A model generated the notes under the pieces. It was not told the DNA's origin and did not search any database. It worked only from the letters and a program-made list of their open reading frames with translations. A stretch of DNA of 64,000 nucleotides from JAXLSZ01 sp046330315 (GTDB lineage: Bacteria; Actinomycetota; Thermoleophilia; Solirubrobacterales; 70-9), in contig JAXLSZ010000012.1 in the NCBI GenBank assembly GCA_046330315.1, positions 27,083 to 91,082 on the forward strand. The letters are read 5' to 3'. A program made the position numbers and the translations under genes. Positions 33,119 through 43,184 of the stretch are shown one piece after another. The first letter of the stretch is position 1. The number at the start of each line of letters is the position of its first letter.

Positions 33119-34483
33119 TCATCCCTCCCGCGTCGCGTAGTAGACGTTCTTGACCTCGGTGTAGGCGTCGAGAGCGTCCGGGCCGAGCTCGCGCCCGATG
33201 CCGGACTGCTTGAAGCCGCCGAACGGGGTCGAGACCCGCACCGAGGTGTTCGAGTTGATCGAGATCACCCCGCTCTCCACCGCCCGCGCGACCCGCAGCG
33301 CCCTCGCCCCGTCCCTCGTCCACACGGACCCCGAGAGACCGTAGATCGTCTCGTTGGCAAGCCTCACCGCCTCGGCCTCCCCCTCGAAGGGGATCACGCA
33401 GGCGACGGGACCGAAGATCTCCTCGCGGGCGGCGCGGTCGGAGTTGGCGACCGGGGCGAGAACGGTCGGCGCGAACCAGAAGCCGGGCCCCTCCGGGGCG
33501 CTGCCGCGGATCGCGACCGGCGCGTCCTCGGGGACGAACGAGGCGACCTCCTCCCGGCGCCCCGCCGAGATCAGCGGGCCCATCTCGGTGCCGGGGTCGA
33601 GCGGATCACCGACCCGGATCGCCTTCACCGCTGTCTCCAGCGCCTCCATGAAGCGGTCCATCGCCGGGCGCTCGACGAGGATCCGCGAGCGGGCGCAGCA
33701 GTCCTGCCCGGCGTTGCCGAACACCGCCGAGGGAGCCGCGGCCGCGGCCGCCTCGATGTCGGCGTCGGCGAAGACGATGTTCGCCGACTTGCCGCCGAGC
33801 TCCAGCGTGACCCGCTTGATCGTCGCCGCGGCGCCCGCAGCGATCCCCCTGCCGACCTCTGTCGAGCCGGTGAAGGCGATCTTGGCCACGTCGGGATGCT
33901 CGACGAGCCGGGTACCGCAGACGCTTCCCGGCCCGGCCACCACGTTGACCACACCCTCGGGGATGCCCGCGTCCAGGGCGATCTTCTCGAGCTCCAGCGC
34001 GCTGAGCGGAGTCAGCTCGGCGGGCTTCAGCACCACCGTGTTGCCCGCCGCCAGGGCGGGGGCGGTCTTCCAGGACGCGATCACCAGGGGGAAGTTCCAG
34101 GGGACGATCAGCCCGACCACGCCGAGCGGCTCGCGGAAGGTCATGTCGACTCCGCCGGCCACCGGGATCGTGCGGCCGAGGATCCGCTCCGGGGCCCCGG
34201 CGTAGTAGCGGAAGGTCTCGGCGACCATGCCCATCTCCCCCCTCGCGTCGCCGACCGGCTTGCCGGCGTTGCGGGCCTCGATCCGGGCGAGGTCCCCCCC
34301 GCGCTCCTCCAGCAGGTCGGCGAGGCGGTGCAGCAGGGCCGACCGGTCGGCCGGGGCGAGGGCCCGCCACCCGGGATAGGCCGTCCTGGCGCGGGCCACC
34401 GCCTCGTCGACCTCCTCCACCCCGGCGCGGGGCACCTCGGCGAGGACCGCCTCGGTGGCGGGCTCGAGGACGGCGATATTCAA
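33119..34483 (-). CDS. NAD(P)-dependent aldehyde dehydrogenase (PuuC-like by context)
   Basis: This 454-residue ALDH has PWNFPLVIASWKTAPALAAGN (cofactor loop), FTGSTEVGRGI, general base Glu in TLELGGKSANIVF and nucleophile Cys in GNAGQDCCARSR; the ending includes FGGFKQSGIGRELG. It belongs to the betaine/gamma-aminobutyraldehyde-type dehydrogenases. In context it could oxidise gamma-glutamyl-gamma-aminobutyraldehyde, as PuuC does in the putrescine pathway of E. coli. The start ATG 34483 overlaps the upstream stop (ATGA). It is slightly shorter than the usual ~480 residues at the N-terminus. Confidence 0.9.
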   Translation of the reverse strand: MNIAVLEPATEAVLAEVPRAGVEEVDEAVARARTAYPGWRALAPADRSALLHRLADLLEERGGDLARIEARNAGKPVGDARGEMGMVAETFRYYAGAPERILGRTIPVAGGVDMTFREPLGVVGLIVPWNFPLVIASWKTAPALAAGNTVVLKPAELTPLSALELEKIALDAGIPEGVVNVVAGPGSVCGTRLVEHPDVAKIAFTGSTEVGRGIAAGAAATIKRVTLELGGKSANIVFADADIEAAAAAAPSAVFGNAGQDCCARSRILVERPAMDRFMEALETAVKAIRVGDPLDPGTEMGPLISAGRREEVASFVPEDAPVAIRGSAPEGPGFWFAPTVLAPVANSDRAAREEIFGPVACVIPFEGEAEAVRLANETIYGLSGSVWTRDGARALRVARAVESGVISINSNTSVRVSTPFGGFKQSGIGRELGPDALDAYTEVKNVYYATREG

Positions 34484-35277
34484 CGCGCCACCCCCTCCGC
34501 TTCGCGTCCGGGGGTGGCGCGGCCCCCGGCACTCCCCGCTTCGCGTCCGGGGGTGGCGCGGCCCCCGGCACTCCCCGCCGCCTCGACCAGGGACGGGATC
34601 ACGCGGCTCTCAGCGTCCTCCTCGGGGTGCCAGAGTACGCCGAGGGCGAACCCGGGGCCGGGCAGCTCGATCGCCTCGATCACTTCGTCCTCCGGGGCGG
34701 ACCAGCCGGTCACCGCGAGGCCCTCCCCGACCTCGGCAACCCCCTGATGGTGGTGGGACTTGACGGCGAGGCGCTCGGCACCGGCGGCGCGTGCGGCCAG
34801 CGAGCCAGGTTCGAGGCGCACCTCGTGGTCGGCGAAGGAGCCCGGGGTCTCGCGGTGCTCGGGGTGGCCGATGCGGTCGGGGAGATGCTGCTCGAGGGTG
34901 CCCCCCAGCGCCAGGTTGAGGACCTGCATTCCCCGGCAGACCCCGAGCACCGGCATGCCCGCCTCCAGGGCGCGGCGGGCCAGCGCCAGCTCGAAGCTGT
35001 CGCGCTCGGGCCGGGTGCCCTTGGTCTCCGGATGCGGCTCGGCGCCGTAGGTCGCCGGGTCCACGTCGGAGCCCCCCGCAAGCAGGAGTGCGTCGAGCCG
35101 CGAGAGCACCCTGTCGGGATCGCCGACCGCCGCCCGGTCCGGCGGCAGCAGCAGCGCGACCGCGCCGGCGGCCTGGACGGCCGTCGCGTAGCTGCGGGGG
35201 GTCATCGTCACGGTCTCCGTCCAAGCGCCCCATCTCGCCTGCTCGACGGCCGCGCAGATGCCGACCGCGACGCTCAC
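34480..35277 (-). CDS. Gamma-glutamyl hydrolase, peptidase C26 family (PuuD-like)
   Basis: This 265-residue class I amidotransferase-fold hydrolase has LLLAGGSDVDPATYG, nucleophile GVCRGMQVLNLALGGTLEQ (Cys near residue 119), KSHHHQGV and WHPEED (His/Glu). These features match PuuD, which releases GABA from gamma-glutamyl-GABA. GTG 35277 overlaps the stop of the GS-like gene by 4 bp. The C-terminus carries a 13-residue duplication (AGSAGGRATPGRE twice) from a 39-bp tandem repeat and then overlaps the next gene; the duplicated tail is unlikely to be catalytic. Confidence 0.88.
   Translation of the reverse strand: MSVAVGICAAVEQARWGAWTETVTMTPRSYATAVQAAGAVALLLPPDRAAVGDPDRVLSRLDALLLAGGSDVDPATYGAEPHPETKGTRPERDSFELALARRALEAGMPVLGVCRGMQVLNLALGGTLEQHLPDRIGHPEHRETPGSFADHEVRLEPGSLAARAAGAERLAVKSHHHQGVAEVGEGLAVTGWSAPEDEVIEAIELPGPGFALGVLWHPEEDAESRVIPSLVEAAGSAGGRATPGREAGSAGGRATPGREAEGVAR
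34498..34578. repeat. 39-bp tandem duplication in the C26 hydrolase gene
   Basis: Two almost identical 39-bp units (TTCGCGTCCGGGGGTGGCGC... starting at 34501 and 34540) lie side by side near the 3' end of the hydrolase gene. Being 13 codons long, they duplicate part of the protein tail without a frameshift. Confidence 0.85.
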
Positions 35278-36602
35278 AACCGTTCGAAACCGCGGAAGTG
35301 CTCCCAGTCGGTCACCACCGCCTCGAAGGCGTTGATCTCGACCTGGGCGCGGTTGAGGTAGTGCTCGATCACCTCGCCCCCGAAGGACTCCCGGGCGACC
35401 TCGCTGCGGGCGAACAGCTCGCGGGCGTCGTAGATGTTGTGCGGCACCCGCGGCGAATCGGAGACGTAGGCGTTCCCGGCCATCGGGGGCGGGAGCTCCA
35501 GCCCGGAGTCGATCCCATGGAGGCCGGCCGCGATCATCGCGCTCAGCGCCAGGTAGGGGTTGACGTCGGCGCCGGGCAGGCGGTTCTCGACCCGCAGCGA
35601 GGGGCCGTGGCCGACCACCCGCATCGAGCAGGTGCGGTTGTCGTTGCCCCAGGCGACCGCGGTCGGCGCGAAGGAGCCGGGAGCGAACCGCTTGTAGGAG
35701 TTGATGTGGGGGGCGTAGAGAAGCGTGAACTCGCGCAGGCAGGCGAGCTGCCCCGCGAGGAAGCGGTCGAACAGCTCCCGGTCGGCCCCGAACGCGTTGC
35801 TCCCGTCCTCGGCCGCCAGCGAGCAGTGGATGTGGCACGAGTTGCCCTCGGCCTCGTTGAACTTCGCCATGAAGGTGATCGAGCAGCCCTCCTGGGAGGC
35901 GATCTCCTTGGCGCCGTTCTTGTAGATCGCGTGCTCGTCGGCCTTCCGCAACGCCTCCCCGTAGCGGAAGTTGATCTCGTGCTGGCCGAGGTTGCACTCG
36001 CCTTTCGAGTTCTCCACGACCATCCCGGTCGCGGCCATCTCGTTGCGGATGCGCCGGATCAGCGGCTCTACCCGGGCGCTGCCCAACAGCGAGTAGTCGA
36101 TGTTGTAGAGGTTGGCCGGTTCGAGGTCGCGGAACCCCTTTCGCCAGGCCTCCTCGTAGGAGTCGTTGAAGACGATGAACTCCAGTTCCGTGCCGGCGTT
36201 GGCGCTCATCCCGCGCTCGGCCAGCCGCCCGAGCTGGCGGCGGAGGATCTGGCGGGGAGAGGCGACCACGTCCTCGCCGTCTGGCCACTGCAGGTCGGCC
36301 ATCAGCATCACCGTGCCCTCGTGCCAGGGCACCGGTCGGAGCGTCTCGAGGTCCGGCTTCATCACGAAGTCCCCGTAGCCCTGCTCCCACGAGGACATCG
36401 CGTATCCCCCGACCGTTTCCATGTCCACGTCCACGGCGAGCAGGTAGTTGCAGCCCTCGGCGCCATGCTCGATGACCTCGTCGAGGAAATGCGACGCGGT
36501 CAGCCGCTTGCCCTGGAGGCGCCCCTCCATGTCGGCGATCGCGAGGAGCACGGTGTCCACCGTGCCCTCCGCGACTGCCTTGTTGAGCTCGTCGAGCGTC
36601 AC
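35274..36602 (-). CDS. Glutamine synthetase-like gamma-glutamyl-amine ligase (PuuA-like)
   Basis: This 442-residue protein has the GS fold: N-terminal beta-grasp (DTVLLAIADMEGRLQGKRL), then metal- and ATP-site segments AGTELEFIVF, GECNLGQHEINFRYG and NSCHIHCSL. Further on come INSYKRFAPGSFAPT and ENRLPGADVNPYLALSAMIAAGLHGID. The true GlnA signature NRSASIRIP is replaced by NDNRTCSMRVVG, typical of gamma-glutamylputrescine or gamma-glutamyl-ethanolamide synthetases. It likely joins glutamate to an amine with ATP. Its neighbours (permease, C26 hydrolase, aldehyde dehydrogenase) support amine catabolism. The real assimilatory enzyme is probably the type III GS at 39304. Confidence 0.88.
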   Translation of the reverse strand: MTLDELNKAVAEGTVDTVLLAIADMEGRLQGKRLTASHFLDEVIEHGAEGCNYLLAVDVDMETVGGYAMSSWEQGYGDFVMKPDLETLRPVPWHEGTVMLMADLQWPDGEDVVASPRQILRRQLGRLAERGMSANAGTELEFIVFNDSYEEAWRKGFRDLEPANLYNIDYSLLGSARVEPLIRRIRNEMAATGMVVENSKGECNLGQHEINFRYGEALRKADEHAIYKNGAKEIASQEGCSITFMAKFNEAEGNSCHIHCSLAAEDGSNAFGADRELFDRFLAGQLACLREFTLLYAPHINSYKRFAPGSFAPTAVAWGNDNRTCSMRVVGHGPSLRVENRLPGADVNPYLALSAMIAAGLHGIDSGLELPPPMAGNAYVSDSPRVPHNIYDARELFARSEVARESFGGEVIEHYLNRAQVEINAFEAVVTDWEHFRGFERL

Positions 36603-36617
36603 GCCCGAATCCTCTCA

Positions 36618-36636
36618 CCCGCCGGGACCCGGCGGG
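36618..36636. terminator. 9-bp GC hairpin between permease and GS-like gene
   Basis: CCCGCCGGG and CCCGGCGGG flank a single A (the loop will open to 3-5 nt). It lies in the 43-bp gap downstream of the permease stop on the minus strand, so it may attenuate read-through into the GS-like gene and lower its expression relative to the permease. Confidence 0.5.
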
Positions 36637-36645
36637 CCGCCGGGC

Positions 36646-38262
36646 TCAGGGCGCCTCCGGGAAGGGTGGCGGTGGGCCGATCGCCTCCTCGACCTCGACC
36701 TCGCGGATCGGGCCCTTGAAGTGATTTCGAGCGCTGATCAGCCACCAGGCGCCCACCGCCAGGATCACCAAGAGCACGGTTGCGGGCGCGTAGTTGAAGA
36801 ACTTCCAGTCGAAAGACGAATCCCAGGGCACAGCAACCGGTGCCGTCGGGAGGCTGAAGATGATCACGCAGATGATCACCCAGATCACGGCGGCCGGGTT
36901 CACCCACTTGTACTTCGAGCCCAGGGTCCAGGGTCCGGGCTCGAAGCTGTCGCCCTTGCGCCACCTCAAGTAGACCGGGATCACGTAGGCGATGTAGAGG
37001 CCGATCACGGCGATCGAGACCACCGCCACGAAGGCGTAGGTGTAGTTGTTCTCGTCTCCGATCAGAGCGGGCAGGGTCACCACCCAGGCGACGAATGCCA
37101 TGAACAGCACCGAGAGGTGCGGGATCCTGTGGTGGTTGAGCCGGGTCCACAGGCGGTGCCCGGGCACCGCCCGGTCGCGGGAGAACGCGTAGTTCATTCG
37201 CGAGGCGCTGGTCAGGCATGACATCCCGCAGAACAGCTGGCCGATGGTCGCGATCAGGATGACCATCTTCGCCGCCCACGGGTCCAGAGAGCTATCGAAT
37301 ATCGCCAGGGATGAGCCGAGCCCGATCCCGTTCGAGGCGTTGTTGACGAAGCCGGTGTTGGTCGCGGCGAAGGTGATCGCCAGCAGCACCACCCAGCCGA
37401 TCGCCCCGGCCCAGAACACCGAGCGCCACACCCCCTTGGCCGCTCCAAGCGCCGCACCCTGCGTCTCTTCGCTGATGTGCGCCGAGGCGTCGTACCCCGT
37501 CTGGGTGTACATCGTCAGCAGGAAGCCCAGCGGCAGCACGTAGAACCAGAAGAACCCCGAAGATGTCGAGCCGCCGGAGAACCCGGAGTTGTTGAAGGTC
37601 TGGGTGAAGACGAAGTCCACGCTCTGGTGGTGGGACGGCACGAAGATCAGGATCAGCACGATCACCGCCACGCCGAGCACGTGCCAGCCGACCGAGATGT
37701 TGTTCAGCGTCGCGACCAGTGGAGAGCTGTAGATGTTGACCAGGGAGTGGATGATCAGGAAGAGGGTGAAGAGGCCGAACGTCTCGAGCAGCACGTGGCT
37801 GGAGTCGCCGAAGTTGACGAAGCCGAGGTCGAGGCCGTAAAGCGCCAGCAGCGCGTAGGCGAACTGCGCGGAGGCGTAGACCACCGAAGCGATGATCCCG
37901 ACCAGACCGATCAGGTTGAACCAGCCGGTGAACCAGCCCCAGGTCTTGCCGCCGAGGTCCGAGGACCAGTAGTAGATGCCGCCCGCGGTCGGGTACTTGG
38001 ACACGAGTTCCGACATCGAGAAGGCAACCAGGAGGATGAGGCCGCAGATGATCGGCCAACCCCACGATATGGCGATCGGGCCGCCGTTGTTCCAGGCAAC
38101 GAAGTAGGTGGTGAAGCACCCGGCGAGGACCGAGATGATCGTGAAAGAGATCGCGAAGTTGGAGAACGAGCTCCAGGCTCGGTCCAGGGACTGCTTGTAG
38201 CCGAGCTCCGCGAGGCGCTGCTCGTCGTCGTGGATGTCGACCGGCTTGCCAGATGCTTCCAT
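36646..38262 (-). CDS. APC superfamily amino acid/polyamine permease
   Basis: This 538-residue membrane protein has about 12 hydrophobic helices and the APC helix-1 motif (FAISFTIISVLAGCFTTYF), followed by WPIICGLILLVAFSMSELVSKYPTAGGIYYW, typical of the amino acid permease subfamily that includes GABA/choline/polyamine carriers. Both termini are charged and cytosolic. It heads the structural genes of the operon: the GS-like ligase follows after 43 bp. A palindromic operator lies 34 bp before its start. It probably imports the amine or amino acid that the operon degrades. Confidence 0.9.
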   Translation of the reverse strand: MEASGKPVDIHDDEQRLAELGYKQSLDRAWSSFSNFAISFTIISVLAGCFTTYFVAWNNGGPIAISWGWPIICGLILLVAFSMSELVSKYPTAGGIYYWSSDLGGKTWGWFTGWFNLIGLVGIIASVVYASAQFAYALLALYGLDLGFVNFGDSSHVLLETFGLFTLFLIIHSLVNIYSSPLVATLNNISVGWHVLGVAVIVLILIFVPSHHQSVDFVFTQTFNNSGFSGGSTSSGFFWFYVLPLGFLLTMYTQTGYDASAHISEETQGAALGAAKGVWRSVFWAGAIGWVVLLAITFAATNTGFVNNASNGIGLGSSLAIFDSSLDPWAAKMVILIATIGQLFCGMSCLTSASRMNYAFSRDRAVPGHRLWTRLNHHRIPHLSVLFMAFVAWVVTLPALIGDENNYTYAFVAVVSIAVIGLYIAYVIPVYLRWRKGDSFEPGPWTLGSKYKWVNPAAVIWVIICVIIFSLPTAPVAVPWDSSFDWKFFNYAPATVLLVILAVGAWWLISARNHFKGPIREVEVEEAIGPPPPFPEAP

Positions 38263-38295
38263 TCGCCCTCTCCTTCGCGACGTGCGCTTGCTAAA

Positions 38296-38310
38296 TGGTC
38301 CGGCGGACCA
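38296..38310. promoter_or_regulatory. FadR/GntR-type operator palindrome
   Basis: TGGTCCG-G-CGGACCA is a perfect 7-bp inverted repeat around one base, matching the TGGTnn...nnACCA style bound by FadR-subfamily GntR regulators. It lies 34 bp upstream of the permease start and 98 bp downstream of the FadR-type gene, so it probably controls the catabolic operon. Confidence 0.65.
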
Positions 38311-38408
38311 ACCTATTGGCGAGAGAGCCTATGCGCTGCGCCGGACGCCAGTCAAGCCCGGACCCGCACATCCTCCGCCCCGCGCCGCCGAACCGGCGTC
38401 GCCGCGCC

Positions 38409-39113
38409 TCAGATCAGGCCGGCGAGGATGTGCTCGGTCCCCTCGATGTGCTCGCGGACCAGGGCCGCCGCGCGGGCCGCATGGTGGCGGCGGAGCAGAT
38501 CGATCAGGGCACGGTGCTGGTCGTTGGAGCGGGCCAGCACTTCCTCCGGGTGGGCGATCATCGAGATCAGCTCGCTCATCCGTCCCTGCACCTCGGTCAT
38601 CGCGGTGACCAGGCGCGGCGAGTGGGCGGCCTCGGCGATCCCGATGTGGAAGCGGACGTCGGCGCGCCCGTACTCCTCGAACTCCTCCGCCGCGGCCATC
38701 TTCTCGACCTGCTCGTGGAGGCGGTCCAGGTCCTCGGGCTGGCAGCGCTCGGCGGCGAGCACCGCGGAGCCCATCTCGATCGCCACCCGGTAGTCGAGCA
38801 CCTCCCACGCCTGCTCGGAGAGCGGCTCGGAACCGACCTCCGGCTTGGGCGGCCGCTCGGCGACGAAGGTGCCGCCGCTGCGGCCTCTCACGGAGACCAG
38901 GTGGCCGCTCTGGACCAGCGTGGTGATCGCCTGGCGCAGGGTGGATCGTGAGATCCTCAGCTCGGCGGCCAGGTCGCGCTCGGTGGGGAGCTGCGCGCCC
39001 GGGGAGAGCAGCCCCAGACGGATCGCGGTGCCGAGCCGCTCGACGGTTTCCTCGAAGGTGGTCGGCGGCCTGACCGGCTTGAAGACCGCCTGAAGGGCGG
39101 CGTCCCTCTCCAT
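38409..39113 (-). CDS. GntR family regulator, FadR subfamily (FCD domain)
   Basis: This 234-residue protein has an N-terminal winged helix (ETVERLGTAIRLGLLSPGAQLPTERDLAAELRISRSTLRQAITTL, then SGHLVSVRGRSGGTFV) and a C-terminal all-helical FCD ligand domain. The FCD domain carries D/H metal-site residues in ADVRFHIGIAEAAHS, a conserved H in NDQHRALIDLLRRH and another in VREHIEG. It likely represses the adjacent permease operon until an amine or acid metabolite binds. Start ATG 39113 was chosen at the beginning of the conserved N-terminus; the frame is open far upstream. The gene is transcribed in the same direction as the operon and divergently from glutamine synthetase. Confidence 0.9.
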   Translation of the reverse strand: MERDAALQAVFKPVRPPTTFEETVERLGTAIRLGLLSPGAQLPTERDLAAELRISRSTLRQAITTLVQSGHLVSVRGRSGGTFVAERPPKPEVGSEPLSEQAWEVLDYRVAIEMGSAVLAAERCQPEDLDRLHEQVEKMAAAEEFEEYGRADVRFHIGIAEAAHSPRLVTAMTEVQGRMSELISMIAHPEEVLARSNDQHRALIDLLRRHHAARAAALVREHIEGTEHILAGLI

Positions 39114-39246
39114 CTGAACACCGTACAGCCAACCTGCCACCGGGGAGAAGCCGCAAGGTGCGAAGTTTGGACCGGCGTACAAGGGGCGGGAGCGCCGGCC
39201 CGGGTACGCTTGCCGCGTTTCCCAACGACACGACGCCCGACCTCGA

Positions 39247-39278
39247 GCGGCGCGCAACCGTAGACGGCTGCGTGCCGC
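39247..39278 (+). promoter_or_regulatory. Hairpin in the 5' leader of glutamine synthetase
   Basis: GCGGCGCGCA (39247-39256) pairs with TGCGTGCCGC (39269-39278) including one G-U pair, then an A-C mismatch and a CCG/CGG inner stem capped by TAGA. It ends 6 nt before the GCAGGAGG ribosome site, so it can affect translation of the gene. It matches no riboswitch class I know. The rest of the 39114-39303 gap shows no other clear element. Confidence 0.45.
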
Positions 39279-39303
39279 GGTCACGCAGGAGGCAAGAGAC
39301 CGA

Positions 39304-41451
<2,148 letters not shown>

Positions 41452-41468
41452 CGGGGAGCCCCCTCCCG

Positions 41469-41516
41469 CCGAACGTCCCGGAGTACCCCCTATAGCAACC
41501 ACTCCGGGACGTTCGG
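41469..41516. terminator. CCGAACGTCCCGGAGT hairpin repeat, copy 2 (terminator)
   Basis: 16-bp perfect arms 41469-41484 and 41501-41516 with a 16-nt loop, followed on the plus strand by GGGTTTTCTT. This is a classical intrinsic terminator for glutamine synthetase and, being symmetrical, for the convergent flavoprotein operon too. Its arm sequence is the same as the hairpin at 31572-31617. Confidence 0.85.
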
Positions 41517-41531
41517 TGGGTTTTCTTCGGG

Positions 41532-43184
41532 TCAGATCCGCTCGGGGACCATCTCGATCGCCCCGCAGGGGCACTCGGCGACGCAGATCCCGCAGCCCTT
41601 GCAGAAGTCGAGGTCGATCTCGTAGCCGTTGAGATTGGCGGCGGCGGCCTCGCTGAGCTTCAGCACGGCGTTGTCGGGGCAGACGCCGTAGCAGTTGTCG
41701 CAGGAGAAGCAGTTGCCGCAGGAGAGACAGCGCCTGGCCTCATAGAGGGCGTTTGAGGCCCGAAGGGGGTGTCGGACCTCGTCGAAGGTGGAGGTCCGCC
41801 GGGCTGCCTCGAGCGTCCCGCGGTGGGTCCGGGGGGCGTCGGCGTAATACCAGGTGTTGAGCTCGGAGAAGTCGGCCAGGGGGTGCTTGGGCGGCGGCTC
41901 GTAGGCCTCGCCGCGCAGCCAGGCGTCGATGTTGCGGGCGGCCTTCTTGCCGTGGCCGACCGCGACCGTGACGGTGCGCTCGGCGGGCACCATGTCGCCG
42001 CCCGCGAAGACCCCGTCGTGGCCGGTCATCATGTTGGGCCCGACCCCGACGACGCCGTCGGAGACCTCGATCCCGGGGACCCCGTCGAGCAGAGAGAGGT
42101 CGACGTCCTGGCCCAGAGCGAGCACCAGCGAGTCCGCCTCCAGTTCCTCCAGCTCCCCGGTCGGCTGGGGGAACCCGGTCTCGTCGAGTTCCATCCTCTC
42201 CAGCACCAGGCGGCCGCCCTCGGCCTGCTTGATCGTGGTCAGCCACTTCATCATCACGCCCTCCTCCTCGGCCTCCTCGACCTCGAGGTCGTGGGCGGGC
42301 ATCCGCTCCCGGGTGCGGCGGTAGACGACGACCGCCTCCTCGGCGCCCAGCCGCTTGGCGGTCCGGGCGACGTCCATCGCCGTGTCGCCGCCCCCGTAGA
42401 CGGCGACCCGGCGGCCCAGCAGCGGGCGCTCCTCCCCCTCCATGCTGCGCAGCAGGGTGACCGCGTCGAGGATGTGGGCCGCCTCGCCGGCCGGGATGTA
42501 GGCGCGGCGGCCGATGTGGGCGCCGACCGCGAGGAACGCCGCGTCGAAGCCGCCCTCATCGATCGAGGCGAGGATGTCGGTGACCTTGGTCTCGAGCCTC
42601 AGCTCCACGCCCATCTCGAGGATGCGGGCGACCTCGGCGTCGAGGACGTCGCGCGGCAGGCGGTAGGTGGGGATCCCGAAGCGCATCATCCCCCCGGCCA
42701 TCGGCCCCGCCTCGTGGATCTCCACCGAGTGCCCGAGCCGGGTCAGATGGTAGGCGGCCGAGAGCCCCGAGGGGCCGGCCCCGACCACCAGCACCCGCTT
42801 GCCGGAGGGCTCGGCGGCGAGATCCGGCTTCCAGCCCTCCCGGAGCGCCTCGTCCCCGAGGAAGCCCTCGACCGAGTTGATCCCCACCGACTCGTCGAGC
42901 TTGCCGCGGTTGCACTCGCTCTCGCAGGGGTGGTAGCAGACCCGCCCCATGATCGCCGGGAAGGGGTTGTCCTCCATGATCCGCCGCCAGGCGCGCTCGT
43001 AGCCCTCCCCCCCACTCTCGGCCTCATACAGCCAGGACTGGATGTTCTCCCCGGCCGGGCAGGCGTGGTTGCAGGGCGGCAGGCGGTCCACGTAGACGGC
43101 GCGCTCGGTGCGCCACGTTCCGGTCTTGTTGGCCAGGCTGGAGCCGACGTCGAGGGTGATCGCGAAGGGGCGCGGCTCGCTCAC
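41532..43184 (-). CDS. GltD-like NADPH flavoprotein fused to a PorD-type 2[4Fe-4S] domain
   Basis: This 550-residue protein has the glutamate-synthase small-chain layout: N-terminal Fe-S domain (CNHACPAGENIQSWL; CYHPCESECNR), FAD-binding VVGAGPSGLSAAYHL, and NADPH-binding YGGGDTAMDVARTAKRLG followed by VVYRRTRERMPA, whose arginines favour NADPH. The C-terminal ~80 residues carry two ferredoxin clusters, CLSCGNCFSCDNCYGVCP and CKGCGICVAECPCG, as in the delta subunit of pyruvate:ferredoxin oxidoreductase. It probably passes electrons from the oxidoreductase to NADP+. It is the last of ten genes, overlapping the POR beta gene by 4 bp. Confidence 0.9.
   Translation of the reverse strand: MSEPRPFAITLDVGSSLANKTGTWRTERAVYVDRLPPCNHACPAGENIQSWLYEAESGGEGYERAWRRIMEDNPFPAIMGRVCYHPCESECNRGKLDESVGINSVEGFLGDEALREGWKPDLAAEPSGKRVLVVGAGPSGLSAAYHLTRLGHSVEIHEAGPMAGGMMRFGIPTYRLPRDVLDAEVARILEMGVELRLETKVTDILASIDEGGFDAAFLAVGAHIGRRAYIPAGEAAHILDAVTLLRSMEGEERPLLGRRVAVYGGGDTAMDVARTAKRLGAEEAVVVYRRTRERMPAHDLEVEEAEEEGVMMKWLTTIKQAEGGRLVLERMELDETGFPQPTGELEELEADSLVLALGQDVDLSLLDGVPGIEVSDGVVGVGPNMMTGHDGVFAGGDMVPAERTVTVAVGHGKKAARNIDAWLRGEAYEPPPKHPLADFSELNTWYYADAPRTHRGTLEAARRTSTFDEVRHPLRASNALYEARRCLSCGNCFSCDNCYGVCPDNAVLKLSEAAAANLNGYEIDLDFCKGCGICVAECPCGAIEMVPERI

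Noticed and set aside
35274..36602. Ordinary assimilatory GlnA
   Set aside because: The NRSASIRIP-type signature is replaced and the gene is embedded with a permease, C26 hydrolase and aldehyde dehydrogenase; it is better explained as an amine ligase.
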